64,000 nucleotides of DNA, from positions 248,001-312,000 of the forward strand of contig CM062379.1 of the NCBI GenBank assembly GCA_031310005.1, read 5' to 3'. The first letter of the stretch is position 1, and every line of letters begins with the position of its first letter. Shown piece after piece: positions 46,771 to 59,271 of the stretch. The notes under the pieces are model-generated. The model was not told the origin of the DNA. It was given only the letters and a program-made list of their open reading frames with translations, and ran no database searches. The DNA is from Dactylellina haptotyla (Eukaryota > Ascomycota > Orbiliomycetes > Orbiliales > Orbiliaceae). The position numbers and the translations under genes were made by a program.

Positions 46771-47847
46771 TCTGGCTAGCAGTTTACTTACACGTATGTA
46801 CTTCTCTTTTCGATCTGTATTTCAACTACATCGCGACTTTTATATTGTACCATATATAATATTCTTCATAACGGGTTAACTCGTGAACGTATCAAATCAT
46901 TGTTCTACCCGAAATCGCACCAGAATTATGTATATATCGGTAAAATTGTAAATAGTTATTTTATTTCATTCCGCCATCACCCGATTCAAAAATCCATTCT
47001 TTCGTCCAACAAAAAAATATATCGCTTTTTCATCGCCATGGCTGTATAAATATAAAAGAAACGAAAAGGAAATTAAATAAAAAAATAAATAAAAACAATA
47101 TCGCCACCACAAATACCGGAACCGGAACACTGAAGCGACTCACTTCTCCCACTTCTCAAAATTCAGCGGAAGAATAGCCTCCAGTCGTGTAATAATGTAA
47201 TCCGGCCGGGGATAATTAAAACAGATGATCAAACATCCCACCGAAAAATGCCCAACAATCAAGACAGAAACAGGGTAGTAATGTTAATTAAACCCACGCT
47301 TGTATTTCCGCTAAATCCATTAAAAAAATATAGTAGTTAATACTCCAATAAGAGGGTAAAAATAAAAAGAAAAGAGTCATCCCGTACAAAACAGAACCCG
47401 CGACTATCTGAGAAAGCTAGCGGATCATCATCTAAAACAAAAAGACATTAAGAAACACAACCTACGATAAAGGTTGTAAAGAGGCATCAGAGGTGGGGTG
47501 AGGTAGTGGGTTGGGGGGTATGATAGATGTGTCGCGCATCAGCAGGTGCACACAAAAATAGCACCAAAATAAATAAAAAAGCGCAGATAAATAGACGCGG
47601 GGGGAGGGGTTAGTATGTACAGGTACACATTATCAAGGTTTCGATAAGGGAGGGTAATAAAAGCATCATCAAACAGTAAAAGAAGAAAAGGAAAGTAATG
47701 ATAATAACACACCCGATAAAAAGCCCATGTAGTATAAAACAATAAACGAAGTGAAGGAAAAAAAAGAAAGAGATGTACTTTTCGAATTTAAAAGAAAGGA
47801 AGCATCACAAGATGTTACCCGCTTGCTAGAAAGAAAAGAGGCGGTAC
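46771..47847. other. Tail-to-tail intergenic region, about 1.1 kb
   Basis: Between the 3' ends of the F-box gene (+) and the histidine kinase gene (-). It is A-rich on the plus strand with many AAATAAA-like strings. No gene is supported; frames at 47539-47851 are low complexity. Confidence 0.45.
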
Positions 47848-50800
47848 TCACGCCGACTCGCTAGGTCCGGCAACACTCGTCGAGGGGCCTAATGATTCCA
47901 CTGGTGTCAACGGTGTGGGATGGTGCGGGTCGGTCAGTTGTGAAGAACTTCCGTAAAGCTGTAAGACCTTACGAAGTTCGTTCTTCTTGACTGGTTTGGC
48001 TAAGAAGTAGTCCATGCCCGCGTCAAAGCATTCCTTGACGTTACTCTGTTCAGCGAACGCTGTTAGAGCGCAGATAGCGCTGGTATAGCCCATCTCTCTG
48101 ATCGCTTTGGTAGCCTGTAGTCCGTCCATATTGGGCATCTGTATATCCATGAGGATAATGTCAAATTTCTTGCCGATCTGAAGTGCCTCCTTGACTTTGG
48201 CGACAGCGACAGCGCCGTCTTCAGCGAGCGTGACATCTAGGAATAGTTAGCACGGTCCATATGAGGGATTGAAAGCGGAAGAACTTACCCGATACGGCTT
48301 CTAACCGTAGCATCTTCTTGATGACTTGAATGTTCACCCTATTATCCTCTGCGACGAGGACTCTTATCGACGCCCGCTTGTCCTTCAGCTCTTTCAGCTC
48401 CTTTTCCGTCCGCTTCTCTTTTTTAGTTTTACTCGATTCTCCAGCTGTCTCCTGTTGCTTGGAAGCTGCCCGCTTATTTATCCTCACCGATTTACTCGGC
48501 GAGATCGTCACGGTAGGTGCTGGCGGTTTTACGAGAACACTCTCTTGGGTCGACGGCGTGGGTAGGAGCCCTGGCGGCTGCGCGTAAGCTCCTCCGTTAC
48601 CCATTGACGTCAGAGGAATGGACACAGGCTTGCCCTGATCATCGCTGGGCCTCCTCATCATACCCACGAATCCTTCACTATTCCTAGGTGTCATCATCGC
48701 TGGTGACGACGAGGTCCTCTCCAACGTCGGCCGTCTGTGGGTTATAATAATCTCCGTCTTGTCAACGTCCGCACCCGGAACCACTTCCGCATACGAGGGG
48801 ATGGTTGCTAACTGCGGTGGCGATGGCGAGTGTTCCATATGTCTTGAATGTCTGTGTCCGGCGCCCTGTCTATCCGTTGCTCGGCTCGGCCGCCGTTCCA
48901 GCGGGTAACCTTCATCCTCAGGCGGGACTTCCGGCGCGAAAAATGGTTGGCTGAGTCCCACGAGTCTTGTCGCATCCGCTGGTCCACCAGATATGGAGCT
49001 GAAAGCCGTCGAAGTAGTCTTAGTACTAATATTATCAAAGTCCCCTCTAGGTCGGAGGTTCGGTGGCAGGTTTCGAGTGTATCTGGTCGTCGCCAAACTG
49101 CCCGGTCGCGAGTATCCGAAGGATGGCTGTGTCGCGAACCCGCCAGCTCTGAGCGGTATCCTGAGGGTAAATGTGCTACCAGCTCCTTCGAAAGACTTCA
49201 ACTCGATCACACCACCCATGAGTTCCGCCAGCTGCTTGCAAATACTGAGACCCAAACCGGTACCTCCATACTTTTTCGATAGACCTAAATCACCCTGAAC
49301 AAATGGCTCAAAGATTTTGGTATGCATATGACTTGGGATTCCCGGACCGGTATCGATAACTGAAAACTCAAACCATCTAGTAACAACCAGGGGATCTTCC
49401 GCAGGCGACTTTCCTTCCTCATGCTCTGTTTCTTCCTCCCGTTCCTTCTGTCCAAAATAAGCTTCAGTAGTGGAGGAGTTGGAAACTTCACCGGGTGTCG
49501 TAAGCGACGGTATCGTTAACGAGGTGGCTTCCTTCTTCGCCTTGAGGGCCATATTTGCGGGGGTATTGGGGTTGATAATGGCGGTCTGGGGCATCTTGAG
49601 TGTCGGCATATCCTTCTGTGGTGTATCCTCTGCTGTCAATGCCACCCCTACGGTATCTGAAAGCATGGCTATGCGCAACTGAACCGAACCCTTCTCAGGA
49701 GTAAACTTGAGCGCGTTGCTCAACAGATTGATAACGACTTGTAAGATACGGTTTACATCGCCTCTGAGCACACCATTGACGGAAGGATCGCCTTCCTCTG
49801 GTTTTCCCTTGTCGTTGATGATTTCGATGCCGAGCTCGACACCCTTGTCTCTGGCGGTCTTGACAAAGATAGCCTTGACCTGCATTATTAGGTCTTTGAC
49901 GTTGAACTCACCTTCTTCGAGGACGACATTCACTCCAGCGACTTGGTTTCGGCTAAAGGTCAACAGATCTGTCAATAGACACAATAGGAGATCGCCGCTC
50001 TTGTAAATGGTGCCCAAGCTGCGTTTGATGCCTGGCGCCAGATTCGGCTCCGTCATCATCACGGAACACATGCCCAATATACCATTGAGTGGTGTTCGTA
50101 GCTCATGCGTGACATTTGCGATAAACATGGATTTGGCGTCATTTGCTGCATTTGCCAGCTGCGTCTGTTCTTTCAACTCGGCCGTACGTGTGGCAACCCG
50201 CTCCTCAAGATGATTGTACTGTTTGACCAGTTCGTCCGTCATTTCGTTGAACGTTCTCGTAAGATCAGTGAGTTCGTCGGTGACGTAGTGCTTCTTGTCG
50301 GGGACCTTTTCAGGAACACGGAAACTCCGCTCTTTTCGACTTCTGCTGTTGCGAGTTTCGAGTTTCTCCGTAGTGAACGCACGTCTCCACCACGGTCGTC
50401 GCCTGCGGAGGGAGTCCTCGACGGTACTCCCTCCAACGCCTGCGAATACGGCTGGAGGGTCTTCTGTTTCGCTATCGTAGGCGGTAGGACTGTATCCGGG
50501 CGGTCTGGTAGTCTTTTCAGTAGCATCGCGGAGTCGGGCGATCGGTCGAACGGCGTAGGTTGCGAGTATGCAGGTGACGATGACAACTCCAGCGCCAGTT
50601 CCAAAAACGGTGGCGAGCAGTAGATTTCTGAGATGGGTGATTGGCTCGCTGACTTCGCCATAGTCCATCTGGACGACGAACACCCAGTCCACGAGAGAAT
50701 AATAGTCCACAGGCGAGAAACTAAAACCAGGTTAGCACACATCATTTTCTTGATTGGGAAATGGAGAGCGAAAAAACTCACCCTACGGCGACCCTGTCCC

Positions 50801-51951
50801 CGTTAGCGGGATTGCGAGTGTCGATTATGCTCCCTGAGTACCCCGGCGCCCTCCCAATCTGGGACCAGAAGCCACCGAGCTTGCCCTCGCCGACGGGGTT
50901 GATGATGGGCGGCAACACATATCGCCAACTAACGTTCCCAGGCCATCCAGAGTCCGGTCCGGCCATGTTGCCATCGGTGGGTCCCAGGAGGAAATACTTG
51001 TAAGTCTGGCCGAGGTCGCGATAGTCACCAAGCGTGTTCTCCACACTGAAGACGGAACAGATGACGGTGACATATCCGAGGATCGACTTGTCCACGACAG
51101 CTGCGGTGGTATTGTTGTAAATTGGCGAGGTCAGGCTGACAATGTGCGCGGAAGAATTAGTGAGGCTCCGGACGGGGCCTAGCAGCAGATTGCCATCTGG
51201 GGGTGTCTTAAGGAACAGTTCGTCAGGGAAACCCGGGTGTCCCAGCTGGGAATTGAAGCCGACGCGGTTTCCGGTCGCGTCGTTGATGGGAACGAAGCCC
51301 GGGGTCGTGGGTGGTAGAACCCCCTCGCTAGTGACGTTGAGGTAGACTGTCTTGAAGTCAGCGCTGTAGACGGTGACATGCTGGAGGGCGAGCTGGGTGG
51401 AGAGGACTAGAGAGAGGTCGATCAGCGAGGTGTTCCAGTTGGCGTAAGTGAGGTTGCGGACGCCGCCGGTGCTCTCGCCGGTGTAGCGCTTAATGGCATT
51501 AAGGATCTGGGCGCGGGAGGCGACGTTGATGACGGCGGTCTCGAGGAGACTGAGGTCGGAGGCAATCTGGTCGGACTTGAGAGCGCTGATGAGGGAGAGT
51601 CTGGAGCGGCGGAGGTCGGTTACGAGGCTGGAAACAGTTAGTCACGGTAGATCGACGGGACTGGGGGGCAAAACCCAATTGTTACCTTTGATTGTTAAAC
51701 CACTATTTTGAAATTAGCAATTGGCCTGATTGAAAAGGAGATGTAGATATATTGATAGAAGGGGTATATTTACAGTGACGATGGCGAGGACGCCTAGCGA
51801 CGTCAGCGAGACCAAGAGGACGAAGGCCTACATTTTTTATTGCATCACTAGTTAGTATTGTGAACCCCTTGCATCGATAGCGTAATTTTTTTTTCTTCGC
51901 GTGGGAAGGGAAGAAACGAACACTCAGCTGGTTCCGAATTCCGATATGCAT
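47848..51951 (-). CDS. sln1: Sln1-type osmosensing hybrid histidine kinase
   Basis: Six exons: 51951..51922, 51827..51774, 51702..51686, 51627..50782, 50720..48289 and 48236..47848, 1,255 residues, with all phases consistent. The N-terminus MHIGIRNQLS plus AFVLLVSLTSLGVLAIVT forms the first membrane segment. An extracellular sensor of ~290 residues follows. A second membrane segment (VFGTGAGVVIVTCILATYAV) leads to a HAMP-like linker with an inserted charged stretch and coiled coil. Kinase motifs: H box NVTHELRTPLNG (His about 521), N box NLLSNALKF, G boxes DTGPGIP and GTGLGL. The C-terminal receiver has the acidic pocket EDN, LMDIQMPNMDG (Asp about 1157), LTA and Lys in AKPVKK. In yeast, Sln1 restrains the HOG pathway through Ypd1 and Ssk1; the same role is expected. 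The first donor (GTTCGT) is the least certain. Confidence 0.93.
51686..51702 (-). other. 17-base microexon of the histidine kinase gene
   Basis: It encodes WFNNQ and part of the next codon, between an AAAATAG acceptor and a GTAAC donor. It joins membrane segment 1 to the extracellular sensor; without it the frame breaks. Confidence 0.75.
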
Positions 51952-54697
51952 CTTGAACTGCTGCTCAGAAATTCGAGACGAGAGAGAGGAATCCTCCCCG
52001 TCGGTGAATATATCTCTCTCTTTATCCTCTGGACCGCGTGGGTATCCGGGTCGTCGTCGAGGAAGAGGAGACGAGGAGGCTGAAGTTGGGGGGATTTGAA
52101 GGGCCGCCGTCTCGTCGAATTGGGCTTGGCAGGCCTATCAAAGGCCGCCTGGGAGGGAGAACCGCGGGATCCCTCCAGCGGATTGCTTCTTCGGTCGGTG
52201 GACAGTATAGCACGGATCCTATCTCAGTCTCGTCGGTGTATCCGGCGGATCTCGTTGGGGGGAAGTCGGTGAAAGTGAATGAGCGTCGTCGAGAGGGAGG
52301 GAGAGAGGTTGGATGGCTGAAGGGGAGGAATTGGAGGTGCTGAGATGGGCGACCGAGGTCCGTTCCCGTGCAGGCCGCCCAGCCCGGCGGGTGTGTTTGA
52401 GGAGCAACTGTTGGCGTTGGTTACAGCGAGCAGATGCCGAAATCTGACCAGCGGGGACGACGCACGCGGCAATACCCTCCACCAGCTCGAGGACAATAAA
52501 ACTACAGACTATTATCGTAGCTGAAGAGAATGAGAGTGAAAATAAAAGAGAGAGAGGGAGAGGAGAGTGGGACGGGGTGGAAGGATGGCAAAGTGACAAT
52601 TCGGTGGCCGTGGACATGGGACACGATGTGATACATGGGACTGCCAGCACCAAATCGCGACCTCCCTCCCATAAGACACGGTTATTATTGCCGATGTTGT
52701 GCTATTAAATTATCACTCGCAGTTCATCTATCTGAAATCAAGCGATTCCACTGTTCAATGTCCATTCCCATTCCCATCCTTATATTAGATCCAATAAATC
52801 ATAAATATACAAAATATCAAATACTCGGACTCATGTTGCACAGATCGTATCTGGGGACACGTTCCCCCCCGTTGTGCCCTTCCCACCACCATCTCCATTC
52901 CGCATTCCGTTCACCATCTCATGCTGGTTCACCTCCTTCTTAGTCCATGTACCGACATCTGGGTTCACTTTTTTTTTTTTTAACCGAAAGTAACACCAGC
53001 AGAAAGAGACATGGGGAACTCGGGATGCACTTCCAGCTAGCTGCGGCCAATCGCGTCCTAGCCCCTCCGCCATTTGTCTCCCACCTTTCCTCCTTCCATC
53101 AACACCAGCCCAATTGCATCACTATTATTTGTATCAGTTTCTGTATCCTAAGCTATTCCTCTTTATTCTCGCCGTCCCTTCAAGCCCTCTTTTTGTTTTT
53201 CCCCCGCTGCGTCAAGATGATCCTTTCCCCCCCGATCCTCTTACATAAGATAAGACCCGACCCGTTCCTGCCCTTCTGTTGGCTCTCTCTCCCAACTACC
53301 ATGTGCACTCCATTATCACTATCTTTTCGTATCACAACTTGATACGACACGATATCTCATCTCCACGCGGTACTTCTTCGGATTGACTTCTGTCGTTCAT
53401 TGCAAGAATTTCGTAAATAAATCACCGTTGGGAAGACCGTGCATCCCCCAATAATTACTAACAGAAAACCGTCAAGACATTCCTCCGCACTAACATTAGC
53501 TCGCTCCAGCCTTGACCCACACGCTTATTCCCACTCTAACTCAAAACATCGAAATTCCAAAAAGAAGCAGAAAAAAAAAGTTCCACCATCGCAGTTTAGA
53601 CCCTCCATCGCGGTTTTCTGTTTGTTTCGTTTCCTTCACTCGTTGTTACCAGTTGCAGGGAGGGCAAACCAACTCCCCGAATCGAATCCTCCTGTCTCTT
53701 CCCTCCACCCCTGCCCTCCCCCATCCACACGAACAGTGCATGCATGCCCCAAACCCCCCAGCACGCCCTCCTTCTCTGGGCATCGGGAAAGTACCTGACG
53801 ATCTAGCCGACAGACCCACGGCCAACCCCATGAACATGGAAGCCAGCAGAAAAACGCATTTAATCCGTCAACATGGCCCCCTGTTGGTTACTCACTCGCG
53901 CAATTCTGCCAGCCAGCCAGCCAGCTAACCAGCTTCCCTCCCAGCCCAGCTGGAGCTCTAAAATGATCGACGATGCATAACTAACCATACCAACCATACC
54001 CTTCTTTTTTTTGTTTTGTCTCTTCTCAACTGACACCTACGCATGAGCCCGACGGTTTTTTATACTTTTTTTTTTTACCCGTTACACCCACCTCGTATCT
54101 ACATTTCATATGTATATCGACTTTCTCCTCCACACATCTAAATTTATGAACTCCCCTAGTTATAAAAGCAAATATTTAGATTTAATGATTGCTTCTCGAT
54201 TCTCCAACCAAAATAGACCACATAATTTATACATATCGTCGTATAAATACACACCGAATGTTTAATAATTAATATAATACATCGGATGGTTTAATAATAA
54301 AAATAAGAAGAATATAGTAGAGAAGTGTAATGTAATGTACTTGCAAATTTCGTCTCCCGAAAAAACATCAAGCCTCCCGAGACCTTCCATTCGTATAAAC
54401 CGTCGACCCAGAAAAACCCCTCCCTTAAGCTTTCCCCCAATTATCATATAGTCGAAAGATATAACAAGGTAAAAAATAAAAAATAAAAAAACACACCAGT
54501 TGCACCTTTTTGTTTGTTTCCGTCGAAACCCAACAATCGCCCAGTTTAAAAAAAATTCAATCAAAAAACGCCGTGCGATAAAAAAAACACACCAGATTAT
54601 CCTCTTCTTCTTCAACATATATCCCTTTCTATCGCCACTTCGTATACCCTTTTGATATGCCTTAACCTCATTCCTTCTCTTAAATTCATATAAACCC
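51952..54697. other. Gene-free stretch, about 2.7 kb
   Basis: The left part is the upstream region and probable long 5' UTR of the kinase gene (no in-frame start is seen further up). The middle, about 52,600-54,100, is strongly pyrimidine-rich on the plus strand with short T runs. The right end is the 3' UTR of the next Zn2Cys6 gene. Open frames here have repetitive composition and no domains. Confidence 0.45.
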
Positions 54698-57609
54698 TCA
54701 TTCGAAAGTGACAATATTAGTCTCAAACCCAGAAAAGTCCACATCCATCTTCGGCATCCCCCACCCTTCCCCTCCCATCCCGCCGCCCATCCACCCCGAT
54801 ATCGGCTGATACATCTCCTCCCCTCTATCCACATCTCCCATCTCCACGTCCCCGACCTCACGGGGCCCGATATCCTGCCCACCTTCGTTAAATGAACTCC
54901 CAACACCCACTTGCGGCCACGGCTCCACCGGCCGCCGACTCCCCAGCCTCACATCGAAAGCGTGCAACTGGCCCTCGATATCTCCAATCCCGTACTGTAC
55001 TTTCAACCTCCAAATAACCTGCTTACACAACACCTCTAAATCCCCCGCGCAGCTTCCAAACTTCTTAAATATCCACGCGGGCACCTCGGGTGTGGCATCT
55101 AACGCCGTCAGGTCGATGTTGATCGGCAGCTCGTGAATCTGCAACCGCTCGAAAAGTTGGAATAACAGCGGGTATCGTTCTGACAGGTACGGTATGATAT
55201 CCGAATACTCGTCGTTCGACGTCATGAAGAGCGTGCCTTCCGTCTCCTCCTGCGCATCCTCCTCCCTAATATCCTGACCAGTATCCATCCTGTTATCTCT
55301 GTACTCCGCACCTATTCCATCCATCTGCTTCTCCTTACCCTTCCGCGATATCAACACCGGGCGGACAGATCCCTCCGAACTCCCTCCTTCCCTTTGTAAT
55401 TCCCTCCTCTCGCGTTCGAAAATACCATATCGTAACGCTAATCCCAGCGCTGCCACAAAGCTATTCCCGTGTCCGAACCGCTTCCCAAAATCTATCAGAT
55501 AATCCACGCCCGTGACAATCGCTTTATCGAGCTTCTCGCTTTTGAACTCCCTGTCGCCTTGTATGTCCGCATGCCCTTCATCATCTATCGTTTGCGCCAG
55601 CGAAGCGGACAACATGACAAGTAAAGTCCTGAGCGTAATAATATATGAAATTCGAGAATTCGCACATTGGTGACTTTTGCTGGTAGTGTCCGCCATGAAT
55701 GTCAACGTCTCAACGCAATAATTAAGCGCTAGATTCTGAATATCAGACGGTAACCCGCCCTTTTGTGCCACCAGCGAGGTCACTGCCCACTGGAATATCA
55801 ACATCGGGTGTGCTCCGTAAGATAGCTTAACGTAGACCGGGAGTTCGTCTTCCTCCTCTCCTTCCTCGCTGTGAAATTCTTCGAGTACTTTTCTGTTACA
55901 CTCCAGAAATTCTTCAATGTACTGCTTCAAATTCTCTGTTACATCTCCCTTCAGCGGATTCGAGTTGAATGATGTGAACGCCACCGTGCTAAGATGGTAG
56001 AGGTTCGCGAGATGCGGTAGAAGAGATTTTGACTCTTTCAGATCTTCAGACATGGACGTAGGTGGTGATGTGAACGTTTGCTCCGTTTCTGGAGGTTGCT
56101 ATCTCTTATATCAGCTATCGTAATCCCTCAAGTAGATATGCTAGAATACTCACCTCTATATCAATTTCCGCATCAGGTATCGATGGCGGGCGGTCATACA
56201 TCAAATTCGATGTGATCCTGTTAAGACAATACGAGCTCCAAAATATCCGCTGCTTCAATTGCTCCAGCTTCGTTTCCTCATTCGATTTAACAACGTTGCT
56301 ACCTTTCCTCGTCCGGCTTAGGTGAAGTTCGTCCTGTATGCAGATATGTAACGCCCTCCTACTCAATCGCCACGCGTCTTGCGAGATCTTTGCGTTGAGT
56401 GAGAACAAGCATAATAGTAGGAGATTCTGAACGGCAGAGAGACCCGACATGAGAGACAGTCTGCTCACGTAGTGAAGCGCGGAATTGTAATATAAGAACC
56501 CGGCGGAAGTGGGATCCTCAGGCTGTGCCTGCGATAGTGAAGCAATAGCAAATATCATGAATATCTGAAAGTAGTCTTGTGGAGTGGGAGGCTGAAGATC
56601 CGGAATGCCCGCGTTCGCATATACCCGTCTGAGAGAGCTATAGATCTCCTTTTGTGGGAGGAACGGGAAACATCGGTGTTCGTTCTTAAGATAAAGTTTG
56701 ACGAGCGTGTTGCACAAGTTTTGTGGAGGAAGCCGGCCAGCGGCGGGGTTCCCTTGAGCTGCCGTCGTGCCATCGTTTGAAACGAGATAGGACAGTTTAG
56801 AGATACAAGGTCCGTGGTCCTTGAGGTGTAGCGTCTGCACGATGAGACGAGCTAGGGCGAGGTCTGCCTGGTTTTCTTCATGAGGGGACAGGGTAACTTC
56901 TCCAGGACCTTGTTGCAGCGATGTGGCGGACGACCGTTTGCCCGGTGTGAAGGGATCTGATGTTACCGGACTGCCGGTATAGTACGAAGATATTGACGAC
57001 TCGCGATGCTGTGCTACTCGTGATTCACGTAACCGGGTGTCGATGATGGATTGTAGTTCTAACACGCGGTTTTCGAGATGCTCGATATACCTTGACCCGA
57101 GTTAGCATGATTTATATAGCTGGTGGAAGCGGGTGTGGGGCAACGGATACATACCCTCGAGGATAGGCCCTGCCGGTTACCATGTCCGGTATCAGACACT
57201 GTTCACTGGCTCGAACGCATGCTGAACATGACGGTGTTTTTCCATCACACTAGGACTGATATTAGTGGGAGGTACATATGTGGCAAAAAAGAAGGGGGAA
57301 ACTGACTTTGATCTTCTTCTGCTTGCATCGAACGCAAGCAACGGGCTTGTTATTAAGTGCTGATTGTATAGCAGGGGATGCAGATTGAGTCTGCATCTGC
57401 GACCTCATCTGGGCCGGCATTGGAGTTTGGTTGGATGTGGATGCGGATGCGGATGAGGCAGATGAATCGGGTGGTTTTGGTAGGATTGAAGATTGAGCGG
57501 GAGTGGCAGGTGGGGTGTTCATGAAGACGGGTGTCGAGGCAGCCATCTTCTCGGGGGCGGTGAAGAGTTCGGAGCCTCTCCTCTGCCTTTCATCCTGGCC
57601 CTGGCTCAT
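54698..57609 (-). CDS. Full-length Zn2Cys6 transcription factor
   Basis: Four exons: 57609..57307, 57249..57155, 57090..56154 and 56098..54698, 911 residues with all phases matching. The N-terminal ~90 residues are Ser/Thr/Pro/Gln-rich. The zinc cluster reads CVRCKQKKIK, intron, CDGKTPSCSAC, then a final Cys after six residues. GRAYPRGYIEHLENRVLELQ follows, a linker plus coiled-coil dimerisation element. The middle homology region spans ~200-450 (HRCFPFLPQKEIY, FMIFAIASLSQA, RIFWSSYCLNRITSNLMYDRPPSIPD). The C-terminal 450 residues continue helical, with an acidic insert (DIREEDAQEETEG) and a Gly/Met-rich tail. It acts in the nucleus as a pathway-specific regulator; the target is unknown. It shares its upstream region with the divergent regulator at 59272. 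Confidence 0.9.
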
Positions 57610-59271
57610 TCAACGTGGGTCTGATCTACAGCAGTTGACGCCGTGATGCCTATTGTTTTCCGATCCAGCACGCGATATATTGCATTTACACCTCGAACGC
57701 GCCGGGCCGTATAGAAGCTGTGATCACAGCGGGAGGTCTGGCAATAGCGACGAGACCTAACTGATTTGATGGACGGCTGGGGGGGTGGATGATGCGAATG
57801 GTCGCGCGTTCGGAAGCAGCGATGCAGCTGCAGCAGGGTCGATTGGCGAATTGGCGATGCGAAGGCGGTTGGGGAGGTTGTGTTGTGGCCGTCGTCGCCT
57901 GCCGCACAGCCAGAAAATCGGATTGAACGCTGATACGGGTGTCGTACGGGAGTGTAGACGAACACTGGGGGTAATTTTGGTAATTTGGCTCGCAGAGATA
58001 GAGAAGAGGAGTGCGTCTACGGTGTCTATATAACGCCCGAGGAGGGGAAATCTCGCGAGGAATAGATCTGAGGTTGAGGGGCAGCTGCAGCGTATCAAAT
58101 CAACTAACCGGCAAGCCCTTCGCGATGTGGGCCGCAGAATGGCAATGACGACATTGTGCATGGCTGCGAGCTGGGGCCAGCCTAGCCGACTGAAGCAAGG
58201 GAAAGGGAACGCTGCCCCTGCTGAACCGACCTTCGTGAACCCGGCTGGCTGGCCCACTTCTCGACGGTGGCCTTCTTTGGCGTTCACCGGTCAGAGCAAG
58301 TCTACTCGACTCGGGCTGGGAGAGTTGGTCCTGACAAGCTGGCTAGCAGCTCTGCCTGTCCACGATACCGGGCATTTGCCCTGTTGGCGGAGAGGGAACA
58401 CCACCAGCCACTGTCCGAGTCTGCGCCGCACCACACTGCACCGCACCGCACCCAGCGGTGGTTTTCGTCTGCCGTGGCTGCTGCTACACCATCGGTTCAA
58501 AAAGCTGAAAAGCTGGGATGAATGCAAAGAGGCAAGATTGGCGGTGCGTATGACGAAAACCTCGCCAGTCCCTCGCCGCTCTCCTACTGGCTGGCTGTCC
58601 TTTGCCGCTATTTTGAGGTGGGAAGGTTTACGCGCTTCGGCCAGATCGAATTCTGCATCGAAGAAGCTCAGATCCCGACTCTGCACCAGCGATCCCCAGC
58701 TGCGTTTAGCCACCGACGTCGAGCCCTTCCGTCCGCCCCTGTCCTGTCCCCAGCTATCTCTCAGATTGCGGCCTCGCTCGTACCCTGCCCATATCCTACT
58801 GTGCTCGTCCAGCAGTCGACTGGCCCGCATTGGCGCCGCTGTCTCCTCGTGCTAGCGGTTTGGGAGAGTATAAAGCCTGCCCTGCCGCTGGACGGGTGCA
58901 AGCGTGTGCAGCTGTGACGTCTTTTGTTTTGCCTGCCTCGTTCCCACCTGTCCGTCGCCGCGCCCAAAAATCCAACACCTCCCCGAAATCCCGCCTCAAC
59001 TCGCTCCCCCAATTCGAACTCACACCGGAAAACCTCGATCTCTATAAAAGTGCACACACCAATCGCCAAATTATTCATCGCCTTTCCCCGTACATTTCCA
59101 TTTCCAGTTTAAACAAAATATACTCACAGATACAGCCAACCCTGGCTGACCCAACTGATCTTGCTATTTTTACTGCTCCGTTTAGTGCAACAGCCACTCT
59201 CGTGAACACACTCCATAACATCTGGTATCCATCCCTACCAGCCCGATGCCCCGGGCACTTTACTTCTCAGA
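57610..59271. promoter_or_regulatory. Shared 1.66 kb region between divergent Zn2Cys6 genes
   Basis: Both regulators start outward from this GC-rich stretch. Long overlapping frames on both strands (57757-58287 and 58291-58830 on minus, 58127-58855 on plus) have no domain and low-information composition, so I read it as promoter and leader sequence. A degenerate CCGCAC repeat sits near 58,426-58,455. Confidence 0.5.
59043..59049 (+). promoter_or_regulatory. TATA box of the plus-strand Zn2Cys6 gene
   Basis: TATAAAA ~225 bases upstream of the ATG at 59272, with a CT-rich leader between. Confidence 0.4.

Noticed and set aside
49707-50623. Plus-strand frames opposite the histidine kinase
   Set aside because: Antisense shadows of strongly conserved kinase coding sequence.
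57757-58855. Three long frames (176-242 codons) on both strands
   Set aside because: GC-rich DNA gives long frames by chance; composition is biased, no domain is visible, and the stretch lies where both divergent promoters must be.
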